64,000 bases of DNA from CAZQQN01 sp964595485 (GTDB taxonomy: Bacteria > Bacteroidota > Bacteroidia > CAILMK01 > CAYYUA01). The first letter of the stretch is position 1. Each line of letters starts with the position of its first letter. Below, piece by piece: positions 44,003 through 53,091 of the stretch. The notes under the pieces are model-generated. The model was not told where the DNA came from and made no database searches. It saw only the letters and a list, made by a program, of their open reading frames with translations. The stretch lies in NCBI GenBank assembly GCA_964595485.1, contig CAZQQN010000009.1:21905-85904 (forward strand). Direction: 5' to 3'. Made by a program: the position numbers and the translations under genes.

Positions 44003-45700
44003 TTGGCGTCAAATCAAAGCAGATTATGGGTAGATGTTGTATGGGCTGGTTAAGCCTATTTTGTTATTTATATCCTTCACACTTAACCATTAATCACCCA
44101 ATTTTTTACTCACATACCAGGGGAAGTTGATGCTTACGTTTATGGTTATTTATGGGATACCTGGCAAACATCGGAAAATCCTTTTCACTTACTTTTCATG
44201 GAAACGAAACGGTTTTTTGCACCTATTGGCGTGGATTTAACCTTTCTTCACACCAATATCATTACCATGACACTCTTCTCTCTTACTTTCGAGAATAAGG
44301 CTCTTGGGTTTAACATTTTTATTGCTTTAACTTATATCGTTTCAGGAATATTAGGTTTTGTTCTTTGCAAAAGGTTTGTCAATAGCCCCATACTTTGCTT
44401 CCTCGCTGGTTTTACATTTGCCTTTGCTCCATGGAAGATGGCAAGGATTGAATTTCACCAAAACCTTATCCAGACCTGGATGGTACCATTATATACTTTT
44501 TTTACAAAGAGCTTTTGATTTCCAGTGCGCTAAGTTTTTACATATTAAAAGTTATTCTGATCTAAGTTTATGAGTTTTGGCTGGCTTTTTAATGGTTATA
44601 AGTGACAAGGTCACCACTGTTTCTATGGCATTTTTTACAATAATTTATTTTATCTGGTCTAAGAGCCATTTTAAACGCACCTTCCGTTTTTCAGTAAAAA
44701 AAATAATTGTAGCGGTAGTAACTTTAGTGATTGGCCATTTTATCATTAATACCTACAGCAAAATTTTGATGACAAAGGTGCTTTTTGGTGGGGGCAGTCT
44801 CCTTGGCCTCGTTATTCCCTGGAAGCACCTTTATATTTCCAATCTTTTCCCGAAATCACTGATTGAAGAGGTCCAAAAAAGAAATTTAGAATCGGTCATT
44901 TATGTAGGTTGGTCCTTCATTATGTTGATTCTGACTTTAATCTGGTTTAGGAACAACCATTCCTTGCCTGCAACCTTAAAAGGGTTCATTTTTACTGGCA
45001 TTATTCTAATATTACTAACCTTACCTGACATTTCATTCCTTAACTACACACTCATGAAGAATCGAATCCCCTATCTTTTTTTCACTTTATACCGGGCGCT
45101 CAGTTTTTTCGTTGCCCTGGACGTTTCATCATGCCTGTTTATCTTCTGCTAAGCATCCCTCTTTTATATTTGTTTGAACAAATAGGCTTTAAAAAACTGT
45201 GTTCGGTACTATTGGCTTTCGTCTTCATTATTGAATTTACTCCTAAAAATATTCATGGATTAAATGTTAGCCAGGTACCAAAAGTATACAAAGAATTGAA
45301 AAGTATGGAGGGTGAGAATCTTTTGCCGGTTCCTTTTGGAATCAAAAATGGTTATATGGGAAACGGAGATTTCAAAAAGAAAGATATGCTCTACCAAACC
45401 GTTCATGAGAAAAATCTCATTTCCGGTTATGGACCTTTTGGGGACAGTGTATGGAATTATTATCATTCCGATACCATAATGAAAACGATGCTTAGCGTGC
45501 AAAGAGATACATCCCTTAAAAAACCAGACTTCTCAAGAAACCAAAAGAAACAATTTTTTAGGCATTTCAAGCCGGATTTCATTATTATAACTCCGGAGTA
45601 CCGGGATAGTAAATTAGTAGCAATCCTTAATGATGTGGTAAAAAGAAGAATAGAAAGTAAAAAAAGAATAAATGACCACTTATTGATCACACTAAATTAG
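44003..45700 (+). pseudogene. Decayed polytopic membrane protein (glycosyltransferase-39/DUF2079-like)
   Basis: A single multi-membrane protein is spread over changing frames with internal stops. An N-terminal piece (44003, ASNQSRLWVDVVWAG) ends at TAA 44051, with another stop at 44084. The next piece (about 44087-44518) carries EVDAYVYGYLWDTWQ, PIGVDLTFLHTN and FAFAPWKMARIEFHQ. The frame then changes near 44500, a TGA falls at 44571, and a long hydrophobic piece runs to 45152. The frame changes back near 45131 for MPVYLLLSIPLLYLFEQ to 45700. The layout, a soluble C-terminus after many membrane helices, resembles lipid-linked sugar glycosyltransferases. Multiple lesions exclude one sequencing error. 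About 230 bases upstream of it hold nothing recognised. Confidence 0.7.
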
Positions 45701-45764
45701 TCAATTAATGTTTAACGTTAAGGCATAATAATTCGCATTTATTAGTACCAGCTTGAATTCAGGT

Positions 45765-47120
45765 TCAAGGTAAAAATGCCAAAGGTTCCCCTGATTTTTC
45801 TCCCACCATTTCTCCATGTTTGTAAACTAACCTTCCGTTTATAATCGTGTGGGTAACAGAAGCAGGAAATTCTTTACTTTCGAAAGGTGACCATCCACAT
45901 AAGGAGAGGATTCTACTTTTATCGGCCTTTTGGGGTTTACCCCAATCCACTAAAACACAATCAGCTCTGTAACCTTCTTTGAGAAAACCCCTTTCCTTCA
46001 CTCCATAGTTAAGCGCCGTGTTATGGCACATTTTCTCAACAATTTTAGGTAGCGTAATCTTGCCTTGCTTACAATATTCCAGCATTAAAGGTAAATTAAA
46101 TTGAATCATCGGAATACCGCCCGGTGCATCCAAATAAGGGGCGTTTTTTTCATCTAAAGTATGGGGCGCATGATCAGAAGCAATCTGATCAATATGGCCA
46201 TCTAAAAGACCTTTCCATAAAGCGCTACGGTGCTCAGGCCCTTTTATAGCCGGGAAGCACTTGATCTGATTGCCAAGATCGGGATAATCATCAGTGGAAA
46301 AATGCAGGTGGTGGACACAAGCCTCTGTCGTTATCTGTTTATTACCGGGTTCACCCTTATCATCAAACAGGGGAACCTCATCTCCGGTCGTCAGGTGGAG
46401 GATATGCAGGCGAGTATTGTTTTCCCTTGCCAAACGAATGGCCTTCCGGGAAGCTTCGTAGCAGCCCTTTTCATCCCTTATTTCTGGGTGGGCTTCAACC
46501 GGGATTTCACTCCCATATTTCGCCTGAACTTTTTTAAAATTTTTGGCTATGACATCCTCATCCTCTGCATGAATAGCTATTAAGTGACGAGAAGCATCAA
46601 ATATATTTGCTAATGTCTCGTGGTCATCAACAAGCATATTGCCGGTTGAGGATCCCATAAAAATTTTAATGCCACACAAATCATGATCGTTGGCGCGCTT
46701 TATTTCATCCAGGTTATCATTAGTGGCACCAAGGTAAAATGCATAATTCCCATAAGATGCTCTTGCCGCTAATTCGTACTTATCTTTTACCCTTTCGAGA
46801 TTAATCGCTTGAGGGATGGTGTTAGGCATTTCCATGAAAGAAGTAACACCACCAGCAGCGGCCGCTGCCGACTCTGTGCGTATATTCCCTTTGTGTGTTA
46901 GGCCAGGCTCGCGGAAGTGTACGTGGTTGTCAATAATGCCTGGCAGAAGGTACTGGCCATGAGCCGGAATTTCCCTAAAAGCTTCTTTAGGGGAACCAAT
47001 ATCCTTGGCAATTTTCTGAATAAAGCCATCTTTTAACAGGACGTCTGCCTGGTAAATCTGACCTTCATTAACAAGGTGAGCATCTTTAATTAGGATCGTT
47101 TCAATCGAATCCAACGTCAT
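45765..47120 (-). CDS. pyrC: Dihydroorotase
   Basis: A 451-residue amidohydrolase of the class I dihydroorotase type, closing carbamoyl-aspartate to dihydroorotate in pyrimidine synthesis. The metal ligands appear in DNHVHFREPG. The carbamylated-lysine region is CGIKIFMGSSTG, later histidines fall in LIAIHAEDE and LHILHLTTG, and the catalytic Asp in ASDHAPHT. Class I enzymes can be catalytic alone or scaffold the transcarbamoylase; the intact HxH and ASDH motifs suggest activity. It follows dnaN after 30 bases on the same strand. Confidence 0.9.
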   Translation of the reverse strand: MTLDSIETILIKDAHLVNEGQIYQADVLLKDGFIQKIAKDIGSPKEAFREIPAHGQYLLPGIIDNHVHFREPGLTHKGNIRTESAAAAAGGVTSFMEMPNTIPQAINLERVKDKYELAARASYGNYAFYLGATNDNLDEIKRANDHDLCGIKIFMGSSTGNMLVDDHETLANIFDASRHLIAIHAEDEDVIAKNFKKVQAKYGSEIPVEAHPEIRDEKGCYEASRKAIRLARENNTRLHILHLTTGDEVPLFDDKGEPGNKQITTEACVHHLHFSTDDYPDLGNQIKCFPAIKGPEHRSALWKGLLDGHIDQIASDHAPHTLDEKNAPYLDAPGGIPMIQFNLPLMLEYCKQGKITLPKIVEKMCHNTALNYGVKERGFLKEGYRADCVLVDWGKPQKADKSRILSLCGWSPFESKEFPASVTHTIINGRLVYKHGEMVGEKSGEPLAFLP

Positions 47121-47150
47121 TTACAGCCAAAAACCAATCATTAAGAAATA

Positions 47151-48371
47151 TTAAAAAGGTTCTTCTTCGTTAGGCCCTTCTCCCGCTTCTTGGTTTTCTT
47201 CTGAAACGCCCTCTTCCGAATCGTTGGCATTTTCTTCCCCGCCGGACTCTTCTTCATGATTCAGCACTATGGGCATCAACAACATCAGGACGTCTTCCCC
47301 ATCTTCCATCTCTGCCGGCCTAAGAATACCGGGTCGGTTGTGTTGAGAAAGGGAGATCGTAACTTCATCCGATTCGATAATGGATAACATATCAATCAGG
47401 AAACGGGCATTGAAGCCAATTTCCATTTCATTTCCATCGAATTCGCAGGATAGCCGCTCAAAGCCTTCATTGGCAAAATCCAGATCCTGGGCAGTAAGTT
47501 GCAACTCGCTACTGGCTATTTTGAAACGCACCTGATAGGTGGTTTTATTAGAAAATATGGCTATCCTCTTCAGGGAATTCACCAGCTCGGACCGGTTAAT
47601 CCTTAAGGTGTATGGGGCATCTTCCGGAATAGCAGCGTTGTAATCCGGAAAACGTTCATCAATTAAACGGCAGATGAGCTTTATATCCCCAAAATGAAAT
47701 AAGGCATTGGTCTTATTATAATCTACCTGAACCGAACTATCCTCGTCAGGTAAAGAATTCTTTAACAGGTTCAGCGCTTTTTTAGGCAGGATGAAACTGT
47801 CTTCTTCTTCTGCCTGAACATCTTTGCGAGTGTATTTTACTAGCTTATTGCCATCGGTTGAAACAAACTTGAAATCTTCCGGGCTCATCTCCACATACTG
47901 ACCCATCAAAGCAGGCCTTAGCTCATCATTACCAATGGCAAAAAAGGTGGTATTAATCGCTTTATTCAGAATATGAGAACCCAATGATACCGAAGAGCCA
48001 CCTTCAACTTCCGGAAATTTCGGGAAGTCCTCAGCCCCTTCTCCGGAAATTTTGTACTTCCCGTTATCCGAGGTAAGCTCAATCGCATTGTTGTCCGTAT
48101 CTATTGTGAAAGTTACCGGCTGTTCCGGTAATGTTTTCAAGATATCAAGTATAAGCTTTACTGGAACTGCCACATTACCTTCTTCTTTAGCTTCCACCTG
48201 TATGGATGAACGCATGGATACCTCCAGGTCGGTACCGGTAACGGTAAGGTTAGATTCTTTGACTTCAAAAAGGAAATATTCAAGGATAGGGATAACAGCC
48301 CTGTTACTAATAACACCATTGATAAGCTGTAATTGCTTCAACAGTTTTGATGTAGATGCAATAAATTTCAT
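47151..48371 (-). CDS. dnaN: DNA polymerase III beta sliding clamp
   Basis: A 406-residue processivity clamp made of three DNA-clamp domains (about 1-120, 130-245 and 250-370). Family phrases are VISNRAVIPILEYFLFEV, EDFPKFPEV and IGFNARFLIDML. The C-terminus carries the usual LMPIVL strand, then an unusual 30-residue acidic tail (Glu, Gly and Asn rich, EESGGEENANDSEEG). That tail may be flexible or an adaptation to salt; it is not part of the clamp fold. A well-formed TTTG-N17-TAGATTTG promoter lies just upstream. The gene pair dnaN-pyrC is probably one transcript. Confidence 0.95.
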   Translation of the reverse strand: MKFIASTSKLLKQLQLINGVISNRAVIPILEYFLFEVKESNLTVTGTDLEVSMRSSIQVEAKEEGNVAVPVKLILDILKTLPEQPVTFTIDTDNNAIELTSDNGKYKISGEGAEDFPKFPEVEGGSSVSLGSHILNKAINTTFFAIGNDELRPALMGQYVEMSPEDFKFVSTDGNKLVKYTRKDVQAEEEDSFILPKKALNLLKNSLPDEDSSVQVDYNKTNALFHFGDIKLICRLIDERFPDYNAAIPEDAPYTLRINRSELVNSLKRIAIFSNKTTYQVRFKIASSELQLTAQDLDFANEGFERLSCEFDGNEMEIGFNARFLIDMLSIIESDEVTISLSQHNRPGILRPAEMEDGEDVLMLLMPIVLNHEEESGGEENANDSEEGVSEENQEAGEGPNEEEPF

Positions 48372-48429
48372 AACATCCGGTTTTTGGCCTATATTATACT
48401 AAGATTAATCTTGCTACTTTGACAAACTA

Positions 48430-48458
48430 CAAATCTAATTCATTTTTTCCGAATCAAA
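48430..48458 (-). promoter_or_regulatory. Bacteroidota-type promoter of dnaN
   Basis: On the minus strand TTTG (48458-48455), a 17-base spacer and TAGATTTG (48437-48430) match the -33 and -7 consensus. It overlaps the stop codon of the DUF4340 gene and lies about 60 bases before the dnaN ATG. Confidence 0.55.
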
Positions 48459-49454
48459 ATCCTGGAAACGTTTCAAAATAGGCTCAACCACCATACGCTG
48501 TATTACCAAAACATCATTGGGACGATGATTGGCTATGGCATAGTACCTTTTGGCCTTAGTAGCATCCGATACCTTATCTCCTTCGGGATACAGGCCGGCG
48601 TTATAAAAAGCTACTTTACGCTTTTTTTGCTTATCCTGTGCTTTGATGATCACATTAGGCTGAAGGGTTTGCAGGGAATCAAGCATTACTTGCTTTTTTT
48701 CACCTTTAAGGGCACTCTCAGACTGTATGTCTTTAAAACCAACAAGGAATTTTTTAACTTGCTTAACAGGAATCTTTTGTACCGTTTCCCCGGTATTGGG
48801 GTTCCTTATCGAGAATTGTCCGGAACCTTGAATTTTTAACTTAAATGAAGTTTTCGGGCTTTTGGGATAACGGACTGTCACATTTTGAATAGCCACCGGG
48901 TTAAAAGAAAAGATCTTCTTGGTCCGCCACTTCTCTGGATTAACAAAATACCTGGAGTTTAAATAGCCATAAAAACCTGGTATATGGGTTATATAAGGCT
49001 TTTTTTCTTCATTGTTCATTGCCATATAAGTACCCATCTCATCCGGTGTTTGATGCCCCACAAAATAAGACCTTACAAGCTCCCCATCTTTATGTATATC
49101 AATTTGTACATTTTGCGATGCCAGACTTTTAATGACATTTTGCCTGCTGTTTAGCGGTACCGGACTTTTCACTTCAACATCTTTGATTGTTGTAAGTAAT
49201 GTCCGGATTTTACTTTCATTCGCCCTATAATCACCATTCACCATCCATTTTCCATTGTCGCGCCTTTTTAGCGTGACGGAACCTCCTTTCATATTGGATA
49301 GCTTGATTTTATCAATAGCGGCAGTATCTTTGACTGAAAAATTGGTGCTTTCCACATTAAGCGTAGAGTCACGCTCACGTGTTATTACCCAAAAAGCGGT
49401 ACTTCCAACTAAAATTAAAATAATTAACGGTAAAACTACTCGCTTGAATGTCAT
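48435..49454 (-). CDS. DUF4340 domain-containing protein
   Basis: A 339-residue protein with one N-terminal membrane segment (about 8-25) and the rest probably in the periplasm. The DUF4340 region (about 45-270) contains IDKIKLSNMKGGSVTLKRRDNGKWMV and a second repeat-like half (VTVRYPKSPKTSFKLKIQGSGQF). Proteins with this domain are often found next to GldG-type ABC transporter components, as here: it begins 31 bases after gldG. A role as an accessory of the Gld transporter is inferred from context only. Confidence 0.78.
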   Translation of the reverse strand: MTFKRVVLPLIILILVGSTAFWVITRERDSTLNVESTNFSVKDTAAIDKIKLSNMKGGSVTLKRRDNGKWMVNGDYRANESKIRTLLTTIKDVEVKSPVPLNSRQNVIKSLASQNVQIDIHKDGELVRSYFVGHQTPDEMGTYMAMNNEEKKPYITHIPGFYGYLNSRYFVNPEKWRTKKIFSFNPVAIQNVTVRYPKSPKTSFKLKIQGSGQFSIRNPNTGETVQKIPVKQVKKFLVGFKDIQSESALKGEKKQVMLDSLQTLQPNVIIKAQDKQKKRKVAFYNAGLYPEGDKVSDATKAKRYYAIANHRPNDVLVIQRMVVEPILKRFQDFDSEKMN

Positions 49455-49485
49455 TATGCTTTCTATTAATTATTCAGCTTATTTA

Positions 49486-51198
49486 TTAAAGCACACCGCG
49501 CCCAAATTTTTGTCTCCGAATAAAATTAAAAATCAGACCAAAGAGGATAACCAGAAGAATAGGGGCCGCCATATTAAGCGCCTGCCAAAAGCGTTTTTCT
49601 TCTTCTGCTTTACGCTTGTTCAGCATCCTGAGGGAAAAATCCTTTGCCCTAAGATTCATTAAACCGGATTCATCCAGAAGATAATCGATGCAGTTGAGTA
49701 TAAATTCTTTATTAGCAAATGTTGTATTAACAAAACGATCTTTACCTAACTCATATTCGCGATCCTTCATCTGACTTACCTGATTTCGAATAACGTCTCC
49801 ATCTGAAACCACAATCATCTTAGTGGAGGGGCTTCTGGTTTTAAGCTCCCCATAATCACCACTTTCTAAAGTTGCCGGAGAAACCCGGTTTTTAAAAACC
49901 GAGGAAAACTGGCCTTCTAATAGCACGCTAACATTCTGTGGACCTGAACGAAACAAACGTTTATTCATTTTTTGCCGTATCTTTTGCATATTGATGCGAA
50001 CCGGATGTGGCAAAACCCTGGAATTTTCAGAGGTCTTTAAAAGCACTTTCTTATTTACATCCTCGCTACCCACTGTATCAATGGTATTGGTAAAACGAAA
50101 CCAGATGCTGTTCAGGTTATTGGTAATGGGGTGTTGATTTTTAGGACTAATAAGGGGATAATACGGCCATGGGATGAATTGTCTTTGCTGTTGGTTCCCT
50201 CTTCCGCTCCTTACTACATTAACAACGTGACTCTGCAAGTCCTGGACGAGGTTCCGATTAATGCGTACGCCATAATTGAATAACTGATCTTCCAGATTAA
50301 GTTCCAAGTCCCGACTCATCCCAACACCGGACCTATCAAGGTTATCCATTTCTGCATTTAAGGATTCTACCAACCATAGTACCTTCCCACCCCGCATGAT
50401 AAACTGATCAATCTTAAACTTCTCCAATTCAGAAAACTTTTCCCGAGGTTTAGCTATTATAGCCAGGTCAAACTTTCTGAGGGCACCCACCTTATACTCA
50501 GGTAATTTTAACCTTTTGACCTGGTAGTAATTGCCTAAAGTTTCTCGAATATCTTTTGTTTGTCGCTTACCCAGTTCACCATGGCCGGTAACAAACGCTA
50601 TACTTTTCTTTTCCCCTGTTTGCAACTTTTTAATGGTATTCATCACGCCGTACTCAAGCCCTACAATGGAGTTATGAATAACCTTATGGGGATTTCTACC
50701 TCTTTGATTGTTTAAAATTTGGAGAGAAGCTGTTTTATTCTTGTAAAAGAAAATAGCACCCGGAAAAATCAATTGCTTTTCTTTGCCGCCTTCCTTTCGG
50801 ATCTGCAGATTGACAGGGTCTAACCCTTCCTTTGATAATTGATTATAGCGCTTCCGTTTCTCCTTGGGATCCTCTATATCACTTGGGTTAATGAATTCAT
50901 ATTCCAGCTTATCACCAGCATAAGCTTTCATTTCATTAAGCAATTCACGCGTAGATTGTTTTAAACGCTCAAAGCCAGATGGTAAATTCTCATTACCCAG
51001 GTAAACCTTAGCATAAACAATGTCATCAAGGTTTTTGAGCTTCTTGATGGTCTTTTGGGAAAGGGTATAGCGGTTTTCTGTCGTTAAATCCAGCCGTTCA
51101 TGATAAAACTGACCAATGACATTAATAGCAACAATAATGGCAAGGATGATGGCCATCTGAACGTAAGCTTGAATTTTTTGATAGCGTGCTTGCTTCAT
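49486..51198 (-). CDS. gldG: Gliding motility-associated ABC transporter protein GldG
   Basis: A 570-residue membrane protein from the ATG at 51198 (MKQARYQKIQAYVQMAI); a longer frame would need TTG at 51234 and overlap gldF. A membrane segment (about 11-32) leads into the GldG domain (ENRYTLSQKTIKKLKNLDD), a GATase-like region with FVTGHGELG and LAIIAKP, and a second membrane segment near the C-terminus (AAPILLVILFGLIFNFI). GldG with GldF and GldA forms an ABC transporter needed for gliding in some flavobacteria. The order gldA-gldF-gldG here is contiguous. Confidence 0.87.
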   Translation of the reverse strand: MKQARYQKIQAYVQMAIILAIIVAINVIGQFYHERLDLTTENRYTLSQKTIKKLKNLDDIVYAKVYLGNENLPSGFERLKQSTRELLNEMKAYAGDKLEYEFINPSDIEDPKEKRKRYNQLSKEGLDPVNLQIRKEGGKEKQLIFPGAIFFYKNKTASLQILNNQRGRNPHKVIHNSIVGLEYGVMNTIKKLQTGEKKSIAFVTGHGELGKRQTKDIRETLGNYYQVKRLKLPEYKVGALRKFDLAIIAKPREKFSELEKFKIDQFIMRGGKVLWLVESLNAEMDNLDRSGVGMSRDLELNLEDQLFNYGVRINRNLVQDLQSHVVNVVRSGRGNQQQRQFIPWPYYPLISPKNQHPITNNLNSIWFRFTNTIDTVGSEDVNKKVLLKTSENSRVLPHPVRINMQKIRQKMNKRLFRSGPQNVSVLLEGQFSSVFKNRVSPATLESGDYGELKTRSPSTKMIVVSDGDVIRNQVSQMKDREYELGKDRFVNTTFANKEFILNCIDYLLDESGLMNLRAKDFSLRMLNKRKAEEEKRFWQALNMAAPILLVILFGLIFNFIRRQKFGRGVL

Positions 51199-51214
51199 GA
51201 TCAGCTTTTTTCTC

Positions 51215-51943
51215 TTACCATTTGCGACTTTCAAGAACTGTTTGTGTTAGCATCAGAAATACCATCGTTAAGCTAATAAAGTAAATGGCGTCCCTTGTAT
51301 CAATAACTCCTCTGCTCATTGAATTGTAATGGGATTGAATACTGATTGCCTTCAATACCGGGTCTAAAGCGCTAAATGTTGTAAATTCCCGAATCCAGGT
51401 AGTGAGGGCATACAATACAAAGCAAATGAACATCCCCGTTATGAAAGCAATGATTTGGTTATTGGTGAGCGAGGATGCAAACAGGCCAATGGCTACGTAG
51501 CCACTTCCCAACAATAAAAGCCCAAGATAAGAACCCCATGTTCCGCCAATATCAACATTACCAACTGGATCGGCCAGCATATAAACCGAGTAGAAATAAA
51601 TCAATGTTGGCAAAAGGGATATTAAAACAAGCAATAAGCCAGAAAAGTATTTACCCAGCACAATTGAGAGGTCTGTAACGGGCTTGGTGGTTATAATTTC
51701 CAGGGTACCGGTGCTTCTTTCCTCAGCAAAAAAACGCATTGTAATAGCTGGTATCAGGAACATGAATACCCATGGACCCACCTTAAACATCTCCTGCAGG
51801 GTCGCATAACCATATTCAAAAATATTCACGCCAGGTAATATCCAGACAAAAAGTCCAGTAGCGGTTAAAAATACACTAATTACAATATAGGCAATGAATG
51901 AACTAAAGAATATGTTAACCTCTTTTTTCAGGATTGTCAGCAT
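51215..51943 (-). CDS. gldF: Gliding motility-associated ABC transporter permease GldF
   Basis: A 242-residue inner-membrane permease of the ABC-2 type with six membrane segments. It opens MLTILKKEVNIFFSSFIAYIV. The cytoplasmic stretch MRFFAEERSTGTLEIITTKPVTD is typical of GldF/ABC-2 proteins. It lies 15 bases after gldA and 16 before gldG. Confidence 0.9.
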   Translation of the reverse strand: MLTILKKEVNIFFSSFIAYIVISVFLTATGLFVWILPGVNIFEYGYATLQEMFKVGPWVFMFLIPAITMRFFAEERSTGTLEIITTKPVTDLSIVLGKYFSGLLLVLISLLPTLIYFYSVYMLADPVGNVDIGGTWGSYLGLLLLGSGYVAIGLFASSLTNNQIIAFITGMFICFVLYALTTWIREFTTFSALDPVLKAISIQSHYNSMSRGVIDTRDAIYFISLTMVFLMLTQTVLESRKW

Positions 51944-51958
51944 ATTAGAACTACTTTG

Positions 51959-52885
51959 CTACTTTTGGTCTTTTTGTTGGGTCAGCTCCTGGAAAATCTG
52001 CTCAAGACTTTCTGTAACTTTCACCATTTCCAGGATTGGGTTATTGATTTCGCTCGCAAATTGGAAAATCTGCTCACTAAAAGTATCACTATTAACGGCC
52101 TTGCCTTTCAATAGCCAATGATCTTCTTTCCCTTCGATTTTACTTATATCCGGAATTTTTTCAAGCGTCTCCTTTGTCACTGAATTCTTGAAACGAACTT
52201 TTAAGAAGGTTTGCCCGGCCATCCGGTTAACCAACTCTTCAGTATCTTCATCTGCTACGGTTTTCCCATCATTGAGAATAATGACCCGGTTACACATGGC
52301 CTGAACCTCTTGCATAATGTGAGAAGATAATATAATGGTCTTTTCTTTTCCGATTTCCATTATCAGGTTGCGTATTTCAACAACCTGGTTAGGATCCAAT
52401 CCTGAAGTCGGCTCATCCAGTATCATAACCTCAGGGTCGTGGATCATCGCCTGAGCTATACCCACCCTTTGGCGAAAACCTTTGGATAAAGCCCCGATTT
52501 TTTTATGCACTTCTGGCTCAAGCCCTGTCAACTGTATCATCTCGCGGATTCTTGCTTTTTTACCCTTCCTGATCCCGTACATACCGGCTGTGAAAGACAA
52601 GTACTCAGCAACATACATATCGTCATATAACGGATTATTTTCGGGTAAATAGCCTAAAACTTTCCGAACGCCAACTGATTCTTCATAAATATCCTTCCCG
52701 CTGACATAGGCCTGGCCAGAGGTAGGGGCACTGTAGCAGCTTAGCATTTTCATACAAGTGGATTTACCGGCTCCATTTGGCCCTAATAGCCCAACCACGC
52801 CACCTTTTTCTACATGAAAGCTAAGGTTATCTACAGCCACTTGGTCACCAAATACCTTTGTTAAGCCTTTTGCTTCTATTGACAA
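51959..52885 (-). CDS. gldA: Gliding motility-associated ABC transporter ATPase GldA
   Basis: A 308-residue ATPase. Walker A is GPNGAGKS, the signature LSKGFRQRVGIAQA, Walker B VMILDEPTSGLDP and the switch His is in ILSSHIMQE. A C-terminal ~85-residue extension after residue 220 is usual for GldA/DrrA-like proteins. The start is TTG at 52885, reading MSIEAKGLTKVFG. It is first of the gldA-gldF-gldG-DUF4340 unit; the gap to the divergent metallophosphatase is 206 bases. Confidence 0.9.
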   Translation of the reverse strand: MSIEAKGLTKVFGDQVAVDNLSFHVEKGGVVGLLGPNGAGKSTCMKMLSCYSAPTSGQAYVSGKDIYEESVGVRKVLGYLPENNPLYDDMYVAEYLSFTAGMYGIRKGKKARIREMIQLTGLEPEVHKKIGALSKGFRQRVGIAQAMIHDPEVMILDEPTSGLDPNQVVEIRNLIMEIGKEKTIILSSHIMQEVQAMCNRVIILNDGKTVADEDTEELVNRMAGQTFLKVRFKNSVTKETLEKIPDISKIEGKEDHWLLKGKAVNSDTFSEQIFQFASEINNPILEMVKVTESLEQIFQELTQQKDQK

Positions 52886-53016
52886 ATTACTTCCTTTTTA
52901 GCTTATCTCGAGAAAGTGTTGGGTTTGAGGCACGAAATTCCCATTTTCAAACCTGAAAGGCAAAATTGAATAACCATGCTCTGAAATAATTTTCTATGAA
53001 AGGCAAAAACCAGACC

Positions 53017-53033
53017 TTAATCATTTTTTAAAG
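53017..53033 (+). promoter_or_regulatory. Weak Pho-box-like repeat before the metallophosphatase
   Basis: TTAATC (53017-53022) and TTAAAG (53028-53033) are 11 bp apart in plus orientation. They match TTAACA less well than the island boxes. A TATATTTG -7 element lies 30 bases further on. Confidence 0.25.
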
Positions 53034-53063
53034 TATTCAAGCCTCCGCTTAAGCAAGTGTTTT

Positions 53064-53071
53064 TATATTTG
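53064..53071 (+). promoter_or_regulatory. -7 promoter element of the metallophosphatase gene
   Basis: TATATTTG matches TAnnTTTG, 20 bases before the ATG at 53092. No TTG lies 17-23 bases upstream. Confidence 0.4.
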
Positions 53072-53091
53072 AGGTATTAAAAACATTGTGA

